Assembly: GCA_002343445.1 (NCBI GenBank)
Contig: DDSP01000032.1
Span: forward strand, 7,658 to 71,657
Direction of reading: 5' to 3'
DNA length: 64,000 nucleotides
Origin: Chthonomonas sp. UBA2387
GTDB lineage: Bacteria > Armatimonadota > Fimbriimonadia > Fimbriimonadales > Fimbriimonadaceae
This document shows, in pieces, positions 17,420 to 24,520 of this stretch; positions within the stretch are counted from its first letter, which is position 1; each line of letters begins with the position of its first letter. The translations under genes were made by a program, and so were the position numbers. The notes below the pieces were generated by a model. The model saw nothing but the letters and a program-made list of their open reading frames with translations. It searched no databases and was not told where the DNA came from.

Positions 17420-18604
17420 ATGGCGCGAGAAGTCATCACACCCGAAAAGCCCGCCGACGTCACCCATCCGCCGATGGAGCCGGTGGAAGAGTTGCGCGTC
17501 GAGCGGCCCTCGTTGCGCGACTGGACCGACCTGCGCCTCGGTTGGTGGGGGTTCGTCCGCAAGAACCTGGACGAGCCCATGCCGCCCGGAGTCGGCTGGT
17601 GGCAAACGCTCGGCAACCTGTTGCTCACGTTGCTCATGTTCCAGTTCGTCACGGGATTTGCGCTGGCGATGTTCTATGCGCCCAGCCCGCAGAGCGCCTA
17701 CGAGAGCGTGGTGCACATCACGACTCAGGTACCGCTGGGGTCGTTCGTTCGGGGCCTGCACGTGTGGGGTTCGACCCTGATCGTGGTGGTCACCGTGCTG
17801 CACATTCTGCGCGTGTTCTTCTGGGGCTCCTACAAGAAGCCGCGCGAACTCACGTGGCTGGTCGGCGTGCTGATCTTCAACGTGATCTTGGGCTTCTCGT
17901 TTACGGGCTACCTGCTGCCTTGGGACCAGAAGGCGTACTGGGCGACCGTCGTGGGCACGCGCATCGCAGCCACGGTTCCCTTTGTGGGGCACGACTTGCT
18001 GGTCCTCATCCGTGGCGGCGAGGAGGTCGGGGCGCTGACGCTCACGCGCTTCTACGCCATCCACGTGATGTTGCTTCCCGCAGCGCTCATGGGTCTCACG
18101 GCCATCCATCTGTATCTCGTGCGGCGGTTGCACATCGCCGGACCCGTACTGCCGCAGAAGGGCAAACCGGTGCCGTTCTTCCCCGTTCAGTTGTTCCGCG
18201 ACGCCGTCGTCGTGTTGGTGGGGCTTGGCATGCTGGTGTATCTGGCGGCGGCGTTCCCCCCTGCCATCGAGGCAATGGCCGACCCGGCGGGCACCGACTT
18301 CAGCCCTCGACCCGAGTGGTACTTCCTGGGGCTGTACGAACTGCTCAAGATCATGCCGCAGGGCTTCGAGGTCGTGGCCACGGTGATCGTGCCGGGCCTG
18401 GTCAGCCTCGGGATGCTGTTCCTGCCGTGGCTGGATCGGTCGTCTTCGCGACACCCCGCGATGCGCGCCTCGATCATCGTGGCCGGAACGGCGGTGTGCC
18501 TGATGATCGGCCTCATGACCTTGAAGGGCATTCTCGAGACGCCGCCGCCGCACGGCGAGTCCCATTCCGAACCCGCACAAACCCACGCGATGCGCGTAGA
18601 ATAG
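17420..18604 (+). CDS. Cytochrome b of a bc-type complex (full length)
   Basis: 394 aa. Haem ligand pairs are His114/His128 and His215/His230; the 14-residue gap in the second pair is the b6-type spacing. GYLLPWDQKAYW is the Qo region and PEWY lies at 298-301, so both b6-like and subunit-IV-like parts are in one chain. With the Rieske protein it forms a quinol-oxidising module. No cytochrome c1 or f gene follows, so the dihaem protein two genes upstream is the probable electron acceptor. Confidence 0.88.
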   Translation: MAREVITPEKPADVTHPPMEPVEELRVERPSLRDWTDLRLGWWGFVRKNLDEPMPPGVGWWQTLGNLLLTLLMFQFVTGFALAMFYAPSPQSAYESVVHITTQVPLGSFVRGLHVWGSTLIVVVTVLHILRVFFWGSYKKPRELTWLVGVLIFNVILGFSFTGYLLPWDQKAYWATVVGTRIAATVPFVGHDLLVLIRGGEEVGALTLTRFYAIHVMLLPAALMGLTAIHLYLVRRLHIAGPVLPQKGKPVPFFPVQLFRDAVVVLVGLGMLVYLAAAFPPAIEAMADPAGTDFSPRPEWYFLGLYELLKIMPQGFEVVATVIVPGLVSLGMLFLPWLDRSSSRHPAMRASIIVAGTAVCLMIGLMTLKGILETPPPHGESHSEPAQTHAMRVE

Positions 18605-18637
18605 AAGCGACAACCACATAGCGTTGGCAAGGTTTTG

Positions 18638-18735
18638 CCCGCTGGGGGAGCCCGTAACGGGCTGAGAGTCTCCGAGGCAGACGCGGAGTGACCCCTGGAA
18701 CCTGATCCGGTTCGTACCGGCGTAGGGATTGCGGA
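18638..18735 (+). ncRNA. TPP riboswitch (THI element)
   Basis: The conserved core is clear: GGGGAGCCC, GGGCTGAGA, a variable stem, GACCCCTGGAACCTGAT, CCGG..CCGG and GCGTAGGGA, closed by a short CCGC/GCGG P1. It starts about 34 nt after the cytochrome b stop. The next gene encodes a pseudopilin, not a thiamine gene. Confidence 0.92.
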
Positions 18736-18747
18736 GCGACGCGCGTG

Positions 18748-18804
18748 CCCCAAGCAGGCCGTCCTCGCAATCGAATGCGATGGCGGCCTCGTTTGCGCTT
18801 GGGG
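18748..18804 (+). promoter_or_regulatory. Hairpin hiding the ribosome-binding site below the TPP riboswitch
   Basis: A nested stem: CCCCAAGC pairs with GCTTGGGG, AGGCCG with CGGCCT and TCGCA with TGCGA, with a 6-nt loop. The outer 3' strand contains the GGGGA that serves as ribosome-binding site 9 nt before the pseudopilin ATG. This is the arrangement expected of a translational expression platform. Confidence 0.65.
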
Positions 18805-18813
18805 ATACCACTC

Positions 18814-19572
18814 ATGAGAAAACAAGCCTTCACGCTCATCGAACTGCTCGTCGTGATCGCCATCATCGCGATTCTGGCGGCGATGCTCTTCCCCGTCTAC
18901 GCCCAGGCCAAGGAGTCGGCCCGGAGCACCCAAGACCTGAGCAACGCCCGCCAGATCGGGCTGGCCGTGCGAATGTACGTCGCCGACCACGACGACACGA
19001 TGCCCATCTTCTACGCCTACAACAGCCAGCCGCCGGCCTGGCAACCTGGCCACAAGGGAGTGGAAGTCGGCCTGTTGCCCTACACCAAGAGCCAGGAGAT
19101 CTTCCGCAGCCCCCTCGACAACGGTGGCCCGTACACAGCGCAGGACGTCCCCGGCGCGACCACCTACTGGGCCGCTTACGGCAGTTCCTACCGCTTCACG
19201 CAGTGCATGTACACCGTCGTCGCGGGCGAATCCACGGGCAACAACCAGCCCTACGACTTCACCCGCGTGGTCACCGATTCGGGCGTCGAATTCCCGACCG
19301 AGACGAGGATCATGCGTCTGGAGATGTTCCCCTTCTTTAGCCGCGCGGTGGACACCGACTGCGCTCGATACGGTTACGACTGCGAGCCGCCCTACAACTA
19401 CTACCGCCAGTGGGGCTCGCGCGCGGGCTCGATGATCTTCTTCGACGGGCATGCCAAAAACATCTCGTCGGCGGGGGCGTTCGACCAGAGCCGCGTAAAC
19501 CCCGAAGGCCGACGCTCCGGCGAGGAGAACCCAGACTCGTGGTCGGGCACGTGGTACGGCGCGTGCGACTGA
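18814..19572 (+). CDS. Type II pseudopilin-like protein (prepilin N-terminus, DG-motif C-terminus)
   Basis: 252 aa. The prepilin peptidase site and hydrophobic helix MRKQAFTLIELLVVIAIIAI are canonical, with Glu5 of the mature chain kept. Near the C-terminus SMIFFDGHAKNIS is the DG motif of the DUF1559/H-X9-DG pseudopilins that are abundant in planctomycetes and Armatimonadota. It would be cleaved and inserted into a pilus-like fibre or a secretion pseudopilus. The ATG at 18814 begins exactly at the prepilin leader. The upstream TPP riboswitch and hairpin suggest thiamine-dependent translation, which is unexpected for this family. Confidence 0.88.
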   Translation: MRKQAFTLIELLVVIAIIAILAAMLFPVYAQAKESARSTQDLSNARQIGLAVRMYVADHDDTMPIFYAYNSQPPAWQPGHKGVEVGLLPYTKSQEIFRSPLDNGGPYTAQDVPGATTYWAAYGSSYRFTQCMYTVVAGESTGNNQPYDFTRVVTDSGVEFPTETRIMRLEMFPFFSRAVDTDCARYGYDCEPPYNYYRQWGSRAGSMIFFDGHAKNISSAGAFDQSRVNPEGRRSGEENPDSWSGTWYGACD

Positions 19573-19622
19573 CTTAGGTCCCTCGTGCGCAACCCGGTGG
19601 GGCGGCGGCGAGTCCTAGCATC

Positions 19623-19880
19623 ATGAAGCGCTGGGGCTTGCTGCCGCTGATCTTCCGATCGCTCCGGTCGAGACGCCGCGCCGCTTGGGTTGTCGGCGTC
19701 TTGGCCTTGGCGTATCTGGTGTCGCCGATCGACCTGCTTCCCGATCCCCTGTTGGTGATTGGTTGGCTGGATGATTTTGGTGTCGCCGCGTGGGCACTGA
19801 GCGAAGTTCTGGCTCTGCGGGGAACCCGAACCGCTGAGGAGCCCGGCCAGACTTTCCGGGCGTCTGGAAGCGGACGGTAG
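19623..19880 (+). CDS. DUF1232 (YkvA-like) small membrane protein
   Basis: 85 aa. One membrane segment contains YLVSPIDLLPD, the DUF1232 signature. The function of the family is unknown. The last 15-17 codons lie inside copy A of the palindromic repeat, so the natural C-terminus seems to have been replaced by repeat-encoded residues. Confidence 0.75.
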   Translation: MKRWGLLPLIFRSLRSRRRAAWVVGVLALAYLVSPIDLLPDPLLVIGWLDDFGVAAWALSEVLALRGTRTAEEPGQTFRASGSGR

Positions 19881-19958
19881 GGCTGATGTCCCCTTCGACA
19901 CCGCGCCGCCATTGGCTACGGCAAACCGAACGAAAGGCGGCGCGGGCTCAGGGTGACG
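19832..19958. repeat. Palindromic interspersed repeat, copy A (short form)
   Basis: About 127 bp. It starts in the 3' end of the DUF1232 gene (CTGAGGAGCCCGG, then TTCCGGGCGTCTGG) and ends CTCAGGGTGACG. It contains two stems: GAGCCCGG/CCGGGCGTC, and CCGCGCCGCC/GGCGGCGCGG. Confidence 0.8.
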
Positions 19959-19969
19959 AAACCTCCAAC

Positions 19970-20128
19970 CGTCACGCTGAGGAGCCCGGCCCGAGGTCCC
20001 TTCGCATCTGGGTAGGCGGGTGATGCCGGGCGTCTCGAAGCGGACGATAGGGCAGATGTCCTCTTCGACACCGCGCCGCCATTGGCTTCGGCAGACCGAA
20101 TGAAAGGAGGCGCGGGATCAGGGTGACG
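19970..20128. repeat. Palindromic interspersed repeat, copy B (long form)
   Basis: 159 bp. It opens CGTCACGCTGAG and closes with its near inverse (CTCAGGGTGACG, except that this copy has ATCAGGG). A spacer of 11 nt separates it from copy A and an identical 11-nt spacer separates it from copy C, giving a 170-bp period. Confidence 0.85.
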
Positions 20129-20139
20129 AAACCTCCAAC

Positions 20140-20298
20140 CGTCACGCTGAGGAGCCCGGCCCGAGGTCCCTTCGCATATACGTAGGCGGTTGATTCCGGG
20201 CGTCTCGAAGCGGACGATAGGGCAGATGTCCCCTTCGACACCGCGCCGCCATTGGCTTCAGCTGGCCAAACGAGAGGAGGCGCGGGCTCAGGGTGACG
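20140..20298. repeat. Palindromic interspersed repeat, copy C (long form)
   Basis: 159 bp, nearly identical to copy B. It ends CTCAGGGTGACG just before the GIY-YIG gene. Confidence 0.85.
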
Positions 20299-20331
20299 AA
20301 GGGGCGCGTTCTGGGGCAATATGAGAACCTC

Positions 20332-20628
20332 ATGGCACCTACCGTTTACATGCTGAGAAACCGCGCTGGCTTTCTCTATGTCGGAGTCACCAACAACATG
20401 AATCGTAGACTTGGGGAGCATTTGGATGGCGCATCGTCATACACTGCTCGTTTTGGGCCGTGGAGCCTGGTATGGATGGTGGAATGTCAGGACTTTCAAA
20501 GCGCGATCACCCTTGAGAAGCGGCTCAAGGGTTGGAGTCGGGCCAAGAAGCAGGCGCTGATCGACGGAGACGCGGAGGTCTTGAAGAGACTCGCCAAACC
20601 GGGTTCTCACAAGAGCGAGAGTGACTAG
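20332..20628 (+). CDS. GIY-YIG nuclease-domain protein inside the repeat cluster
   Basis: 98 aa, the full length of the small bacterial single-domain GIY-YIG family (UvrC/Slx1 relatives). Catalytic elements: VYMLRNRAGFLYVG (the GIY..YIG pair), Arg in NRRLGEH and Glu in TLEKRLKGW, followed by the usual SRAKKQALI tail. It should nick or cut DNA; the target is unknown. Repeat copies A-C lie immediately upstream and copy D 8 nt after its stop, so gene and repeats form one unit. An in-frame GTG at 20293 overlaps copy C; the ATG at 20332 is preferred because it starts at the domain. Confidence 0.85.
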   Translation: MAPTVYMLRNRAGFLYVGVTNNMNRRLGEHLDGASSYTARFGPWSLVWMVECQDFQSAITLEKRLKGWSRAKKQALIDGDAEVLKRLAKPGSHKSESD

Positions 20629-20635
20629 CCTCTTC

Positions 20636-20767
20636 CGTCACGCGGAAGGAGCCCGGCCGGACCTTCCGGGCGTTTGGAAGCGGACGTACGGCTGATGTCC
20701 CCTTCGACACCGCGCCGCCATTGGCTTCGGCAGATCGAACGAAAGGGGGCGCGGGCTCAGGGTGACG
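20636..20767. repeat. Palindromic interspersed repeat, copy D (short form)
   Basis: 132 bp. It begins CGTCACGCGG, carries GAGCCCGG/TTCCGGGCG and CCGCGCCGCC stems like copy A, and ends CTCAGGGTGACG 48 nt before the serine hydrolase ATG. It has the same orientation as A-C. Confidence 0.82.
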
Positions 20768-20815
20768 ACCTGAGCAGGGAACGAGCGGGCACCGAACCAT
20801 CGTACAGGACGGAAG

Positions 20816-22201
20816 ATGCTGTATCGTCTTCCTCGCGCTCTTGCGCTCTCGGCGCTGGCCCTTGCGGCCAGCACTTTCGCCGACCCCATCGACGACCTGA
20901 TCCAACGAGAGATCGAGACCAAGAAGATCCCCGGCGCGGCCGTCCTCATTCTCAAGGACGACCAAGTGGTCAAGCGAGCCGCGTATGGCCTGGCCGACGT
21001 GGAACAGCAGGTCAAGATGACGCCCGAAGCCGTCTTCGAGTCGGGCTCCATCGGCAAAACGTTCACGGCCACCGTGATCATGCAATTGGTCGAGGAAGGC
21101 AAGCTGAGCCTCGACGACCCGATCGCCAAGCACCTGGGCGACAAGGTGCCCGAGAAGTGGCGCGCGAACACGGTCCGCCACCTGCTGGCCCACCAGAGCG
21201 GCATCCCCGAGTATGCCCTCGTCCCCAGCCTCGGGCTGGTCGAGACGTGGACGCTCGACGATTGGTGGAAGAAGATGGCCGAGTTGCCGATGGACTTTGC
21301 CGTCGGCGCGCGGTTCGCCTACAGCAATTCGAACTACCTGCTGCTCGGCCTGATCGCCCAAGCCGTGGCGGGCGAGGACATCAACGCCCTGCGCACCAAG
21401 CGCATCTTGGAGAAACTCGAACTCAAGAGCTCGCTGGTCGAGGACGCGCGGCGCATCGTGCCGAACCGCATTCCCGGCTACCTGTTGCTGCCCAACGGCA
21501 TCGCGCGCGGCATGGCGATCCCCCACGTTTACGGCGACGGCAGCCTGCTCAACACGCTGGAGGACCTCGCCACGTTTGAGAAGGCGTTCCGCGAAGGGCG
21601 GCTGGTCAAGCCCGAGACGCGCGACCTGATGCAGACCGCCCAGCGCACGACCAACGGACGCAAGACGGGTTACGGCTTGGGCTGGATGGTCCGCGAAGTG
21701 AACGGAGTCCCCACGGTCTCGCACGGCGGCAACACGGGCGCGTTCTCGAACAGCGTGTTCACCGTGCCCAGCGAGAAGCTGACCATCGTCCTGACGATGA
21801 ACGTGCACAACCAATCGGGCGACGGCCTGGCCCAACGCATTGCGGAGCACTACGCGCCCGCGCTTGCCCCGATCGCCTACAAGGAGTCGCCCGACCCCGA
21901 CCCCGCGCGCACGGAGAAACTGCTCAAGTCGGTCAAGGCGCTGACCGCCGGCGAACTCGCCTCCGCCGACCTCGACCCCGACTACTTGGAGCGCCTCCAA
22001 ACCGCTCGTGGTCGCATGGGCCTTGGGGCGTTGGCGCGGTTCCGCTCGGTCGAGTCAATGGCGTTCCTGAATCAGGAGAAGGCCGATCCCGACACGCTGC
22101 TCCGCTATCGGACCAAGGTGGACGGCAAGTCCGTGTTGCTCACGCTGGTGGTGACGTCGGAGGGCCGGTTGTTCCAAGTCGGTTTCCGCGACGAGGGGTG
22201 A
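20816..22201 (+). CDS. Beta-lactamase-family serine hydrolase, exported
   Basis: 461 aa. A signal peptide (about 1-22) precedes a class C beta-lactamase/D-aminopeptidase fold: SxxK is SIGK at 78-81, YxN is YSNSNY near 169, and the third motif is SHGGNTG. These catalytic residues are all present, so it is a likely active D,D-peptidase or esterase in the periplasm. A C-terminal domain of about 110 aa follows. The true substrate is unknown. Confidence 0.85.
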   Translation: MLYRLPRALALSALALAASTFADPIDDLIQREIETKKIPGAAVLILKDDQVVKRAAYGLADVEQQVKMTPEAVFESGSIGKTFTATVIMQLVEEGKLSLDDPIAKHLGDKVPEKWRANTVRHLLAHQSGIPEYALVPSLGLVETWTLDDWWKKMAELPMDFAVGARFAYSNSNYLLLGLIAQAVAGEDINALRTKRILEKLELKSSLVEDARRIVPNRIPGYLLLPNGIARGMAIPHVYGDGSLLNTLEDLATFEKAFREGRLVKPETRDLMQTAQRTTNGRKTGYGLGWMVREVNGVPTVSHGGNTGAFSNSVFTVPSEKLTIVLTMNVHNQSGDGLAQRIAEHYAPALAPIAYKESPDPDPARTEKLLKSVKALTAGELASADLDPDYLERLQTARGRMGLGALARFRSVESMAFLNQEKADPDTLLRYRTKVDGKSVLLTLVVTSEGRLFQVGFRDEG

Positions 22202-22205
22202 GCGG

Positions 22206-22211
22206 TATAAC
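22206..22211 (+). promoter_or_regulatory. -10 box (TATAAC) 6 nt before a start codon
   Basis: TATAAC lies in the 16-nt gap after the serine hydrolase, 6 nt before the ATG at 22218. It is consistent with leaderless transcription. Confidence 0.45.
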
Positions 22212-22217
22212 CAGCGT

Positions 22218-22679
22218 ATGGACTGGCGCGAGCGGCTGACAGAGATGTTGCCCGTGATGGGGCACCGCAACTGGATCATCGTCGGCGATGCCGCGATGCC
22301 GAACATGGTCGGGGTCGAGACCCACGCCACCGGCGAGCCGCTGACCACCGTGCTCGACGAGGTGCTGCGTCAGATCGCCGGATGCGGCCACGTCAAGGCC
22401 CTGTGCCGATTGGATGCCGAACTCGACCACTTGGACGACTTCGCCACGCCCGGCGTCAGCGAGTTTCGAGCCGAGATCGTCCACCGGCTGGCCGGACTCC
22501 AGGCCGTGGCCGTGGACCACGCCGACCTGCTCGAAGAAGTCTCCGAGGCCGCGAAGACTTATGCGGTCGCGATGTTCAAGACCGAGTCGCGGATCCCCTA
22601 CACCAGCGTTTTCATCGAGTTGGGCTGCGGCTATTGGTCGGAACAGCAGGAAGCCGCATTCCGCGAGGACTGGGATTGA
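22218..22679 (+). CDS. RbsD/FucU-like protein
   Basis: 153 aa. LPVMGHRNWIIVGDAAMPN resembles the GH..IVIADAxxP core of the RbsD/FucU sugar mutarotase fold, and TESRIPYTSVFIELGCGYW recurs in homologues annotated only as hypothetical. A sugar-anomer role is possible but weak. Its stop overlaps the TTG start of maf. Confidence 0.5.
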   Translation: MDWRERLTEMLPVMGHRNWIIVGDAAMPNMVGVETHATGEPLTTVLDEVLRQIAGCGHVKALCRLDAELDHLDDFATPGVSEFRAEIVHRLAGLQAVAVDHADLLEEVSEAAKTYAVAMFKTESRIPYTSVFIELGCGYWSEQQEAAFREDWD

Positions 22680-23248
22680 CCGTCTTGCTCGCGAGCGCCT
22701 CGCCGCGCCGCGTGGCCATGGTGCGCTCGCTTTGGCCGGATGCCGAAGCCCTGCCCGCCGACGTGGACGAGACCCCCTTGCCCGCCGAACGCCCCTGGGA
22801 GACCGCCGAGCGGCTGGCCCGCTCCAAGGCCGAAGCCATACGGCAAACAAGGCCCGATGCGCTCGTGATCGCCGGCGACACGGTGGTCGCGTTGCGCACC
22901 GCAGATGGGGACCTGCAACTGGCCAAGCCGGGAGACGCCGACGACGCCAAGCGCATGCTGCGCCTGCTTTCCGATCGGGAGCATCGCGTGATCTCGGGGG
23001 TGGCTGTGGCCTCGCCAGGGGGCATACGGTCGTGCTACGCGACGACGACCGTGCGGTTTCGCAGGTTGGACGATGCCGAGATCGAAGCCTACGTGGCCAC
23101 GGGCGAACCGCTGGACAAGGCGGGCGCCTACGCCATTCAGGGCGGCGCTTCGCGGTTTGCCGAATGGACGCTGGGCTCGTTGACCAACGTCATCGGGTTG
23201 CCGATGGAAGCCCTGCAGCAGATGGTCGCGGGCACGTTTCGGGTCTGA
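22676..23248 (+). CDS. maf: Maf-like nucleotide pyrophosphatase
   Basis: 190 aa. SASPRR at the N-terminus, DVDE, GDTVVAL, and DKAGAYAIQGGAS are the Maf/HAM1-like signature blocks. Maf proteins hydrolyse modified or canonical nucleoside triphosphates (dTTP/UTP/CTP type) to monophosphates. It starts at a TTG overlapping the previous stop, since no ATG precedes the SASPRR motif. Confidence 0.88.
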   Translation: MTVLLASASPRRVAMVRSLWPDAEALPADVDETPLPAERPWETAERLARSKAEAIRQTRPDALVIAGDTVVALRTADGDLQLAKPGDADDAKRMLRLLSDREHRVISGVAVASPGGIRSCYATTTVRFRRLDDAEIEAYVATGEPLDKAGAYAIQGGASRFAEWTLGSLTNVIGLPMEALQQMVAGTFRV

Positions 23249-23328
23249 GCGGCGTTCCAATCCCAAGGCGTGGCCGACGACGGGTATCCTTCTCGGGTCC
23301 TAGAGTCGGTTCGGCTGTCGGAGTCTGC

Positions 23329-24432
23329 ATGAACAAGTCGCTCATCCCTGCAATCGTTGCCCTGCTGGTCGGAGTCGTCGGCGGGTACTTCATCGGTTCC
23401 CGAAACGCAGGCGGCCCCGCCAGCGGTCTGATCGGTACCGTCAACGGCGAGGCGATCACGTCTCCCGAGTTCCTCGCCCACGTTCGCAAGAAGGGCGAAG
23501 TGACGGCCATCATCCAGGGTCGTCCGGTGACGCAGGTCCCGGTGGCGGGCACGGTGGGCCTTCTCGCTCTGGAGGACTTGATCAAGCAGCGGATCATCTC
23601 TCAGATGGCCAAGGACGAAGGCGTGTGGCCAAGCGAAAAGGACGTTCTGGACGAGCTCAATCTTCGCAAGGAGAAGAGCCCGCGGTACGTGGCCGAGCTG
23701 AACCAGAGCGGCTTGACGCTGGACATGATCAAGCACGGCATTCAGCTCGACCTTGCGTTCGAGAACCTGATCACCAAGGGCATCACGGTGACGATGGAGG
23801 ACGTGGACAAGTACATCCAAGAGAACCCGAACTCCTTGATCGACCCCGCCAAGATGAGCCTGCAGTTCGTGTTCGTCCGCACCGACGCCGACCGAGGACC
23901 GGTTGACGCCGCCCTCAGCCAAGGTCAGCAGTTCGGTCAAGTCGCCGCCCAATTCAACGCCGACCCCGAGGCGCGCGCCGCACGAGGCGTGTTCCCCGCG
24001 CAGGATGTGGCGACCATCAAGCAGCGGCTCCCCGCCGAGGTATTCACCAAGATCGAAGCCACGCCCGAACTCCGCACCACCGAGTGGCTCAAGTTCGGCG
24101 ACGGCTGGGCGAAGTTCTACATCGAGCGCAAGACCGATGCCCGCAAAGTGGAGCCCGACCAGACCATGAAGGACAATATGCTTCGCCAGTTGCGCATCCA
24201 GCGCGGCCAGCTCGCGAACGACGTTGGCCGGAAGGTGCTCGACCGCATCAAGACCGGTATCCGCGAAAAGAAGATCATCATTGACGACCAGGGTCTGAAG
24301 GGTCAATGGGATCGTGCGGCCGAGCGTCTTCTCGAGGAAGACAAGCTGTCCACCGGCACGACCAGCGGCTCGGGCGAAGCCACTACCACTGGAGCCACAC
24401 CGCCTGCGACGGGCGGAACGACGGGCAACTAA
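23329..24432 (+). CDS. SurA/PpiC-like periplasmic peptidyl-prolyl isomerase or chaperone
   Basis: 367 aa. An N-terminal membrane anchor or signal (LIPAIVALLVGVVGGYFIGS) is followed by the SurA_N-type helical domain starting at VNGEAITSPEFL, then a degenerate parvulin-like segment, and a low-complexity Thr/Gly/Ala tail (TTSGSGEATTTG...). It is likely exported and membrane-tethered, assisting folding of secreted proteins. The ATG at 23329 begins the signal. An intrinsic terminator follows. Confidence 0.7.
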   Translation: MNKSLIPAIVALLVGVVGGYFIGSRNAGGPASGLIGTVNGEAITSPEFLAHVRKKGEVTAIIQGRPVTQVPVAGTVGLLALEDLIKQRIISQMAKDEGVWPSEKDVLDELNLRKEKSPRYVAELNQSGLTLDMIKHGIQLDLAFENLITKGITVTMEDVDKYIQENPNSLIDPAKMSLQFVFVRTDADRGPVDAALSQGQQFGQVAAQFNADPEARAARGVFPAQDVATIKQRLPAEVFTKIEATPELRTTEWLKFGDGWAKFYIERKTDARKVEPDQTMKDNMLRQLRIQRGQLANDVGRKVLDRIKTGIREKKIIIDDQGLKGQWDRAAERLLEEDKLSTGTTSGSGEATTTGATPPATGGTTGN

Positions 24433-24458
24433 CGATCCCCGCCGGTACGAGTTGAAGG

Positions 24459-24484
24459 GACCCGCTTCGGCGGGTCTTTTCTTT
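24459..24484 (+). terminator. Intrinsic terminator after the SurA-like gene
   Basis: GACCCGC, a TTCG tetraloop, GCGGGTC, then TTTTCTTT. It lies 26 nt after the stop codon and 36 nt before mutS2. Confidence 0.9.
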
Positions 24485-24520
24485 GTGGGCATCTGCGCGG
24501 GCGGGCCACAATGGGGGGCG

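Noticed and set aside
16691..18811. Long minus-strand frame over Rieske and cytochrome b
   Set aside because: Low-complexity His/Arg/Gln composition; shadow of the plus-strand genes with all catalytic motifs.
19832..20767. CRISPR array
   Set aside because: Units are 127-159 bp palindromic elements with constant short spacers, not 20-50 bp repeats with varied spacers, and no cas gene is present.
19832..20767. Insertion sequence or transposase
   Set aside because: No transposase frame or DDE/Y1 motif exists in the cluster; the only protein is a GIY-YIG nuclease.
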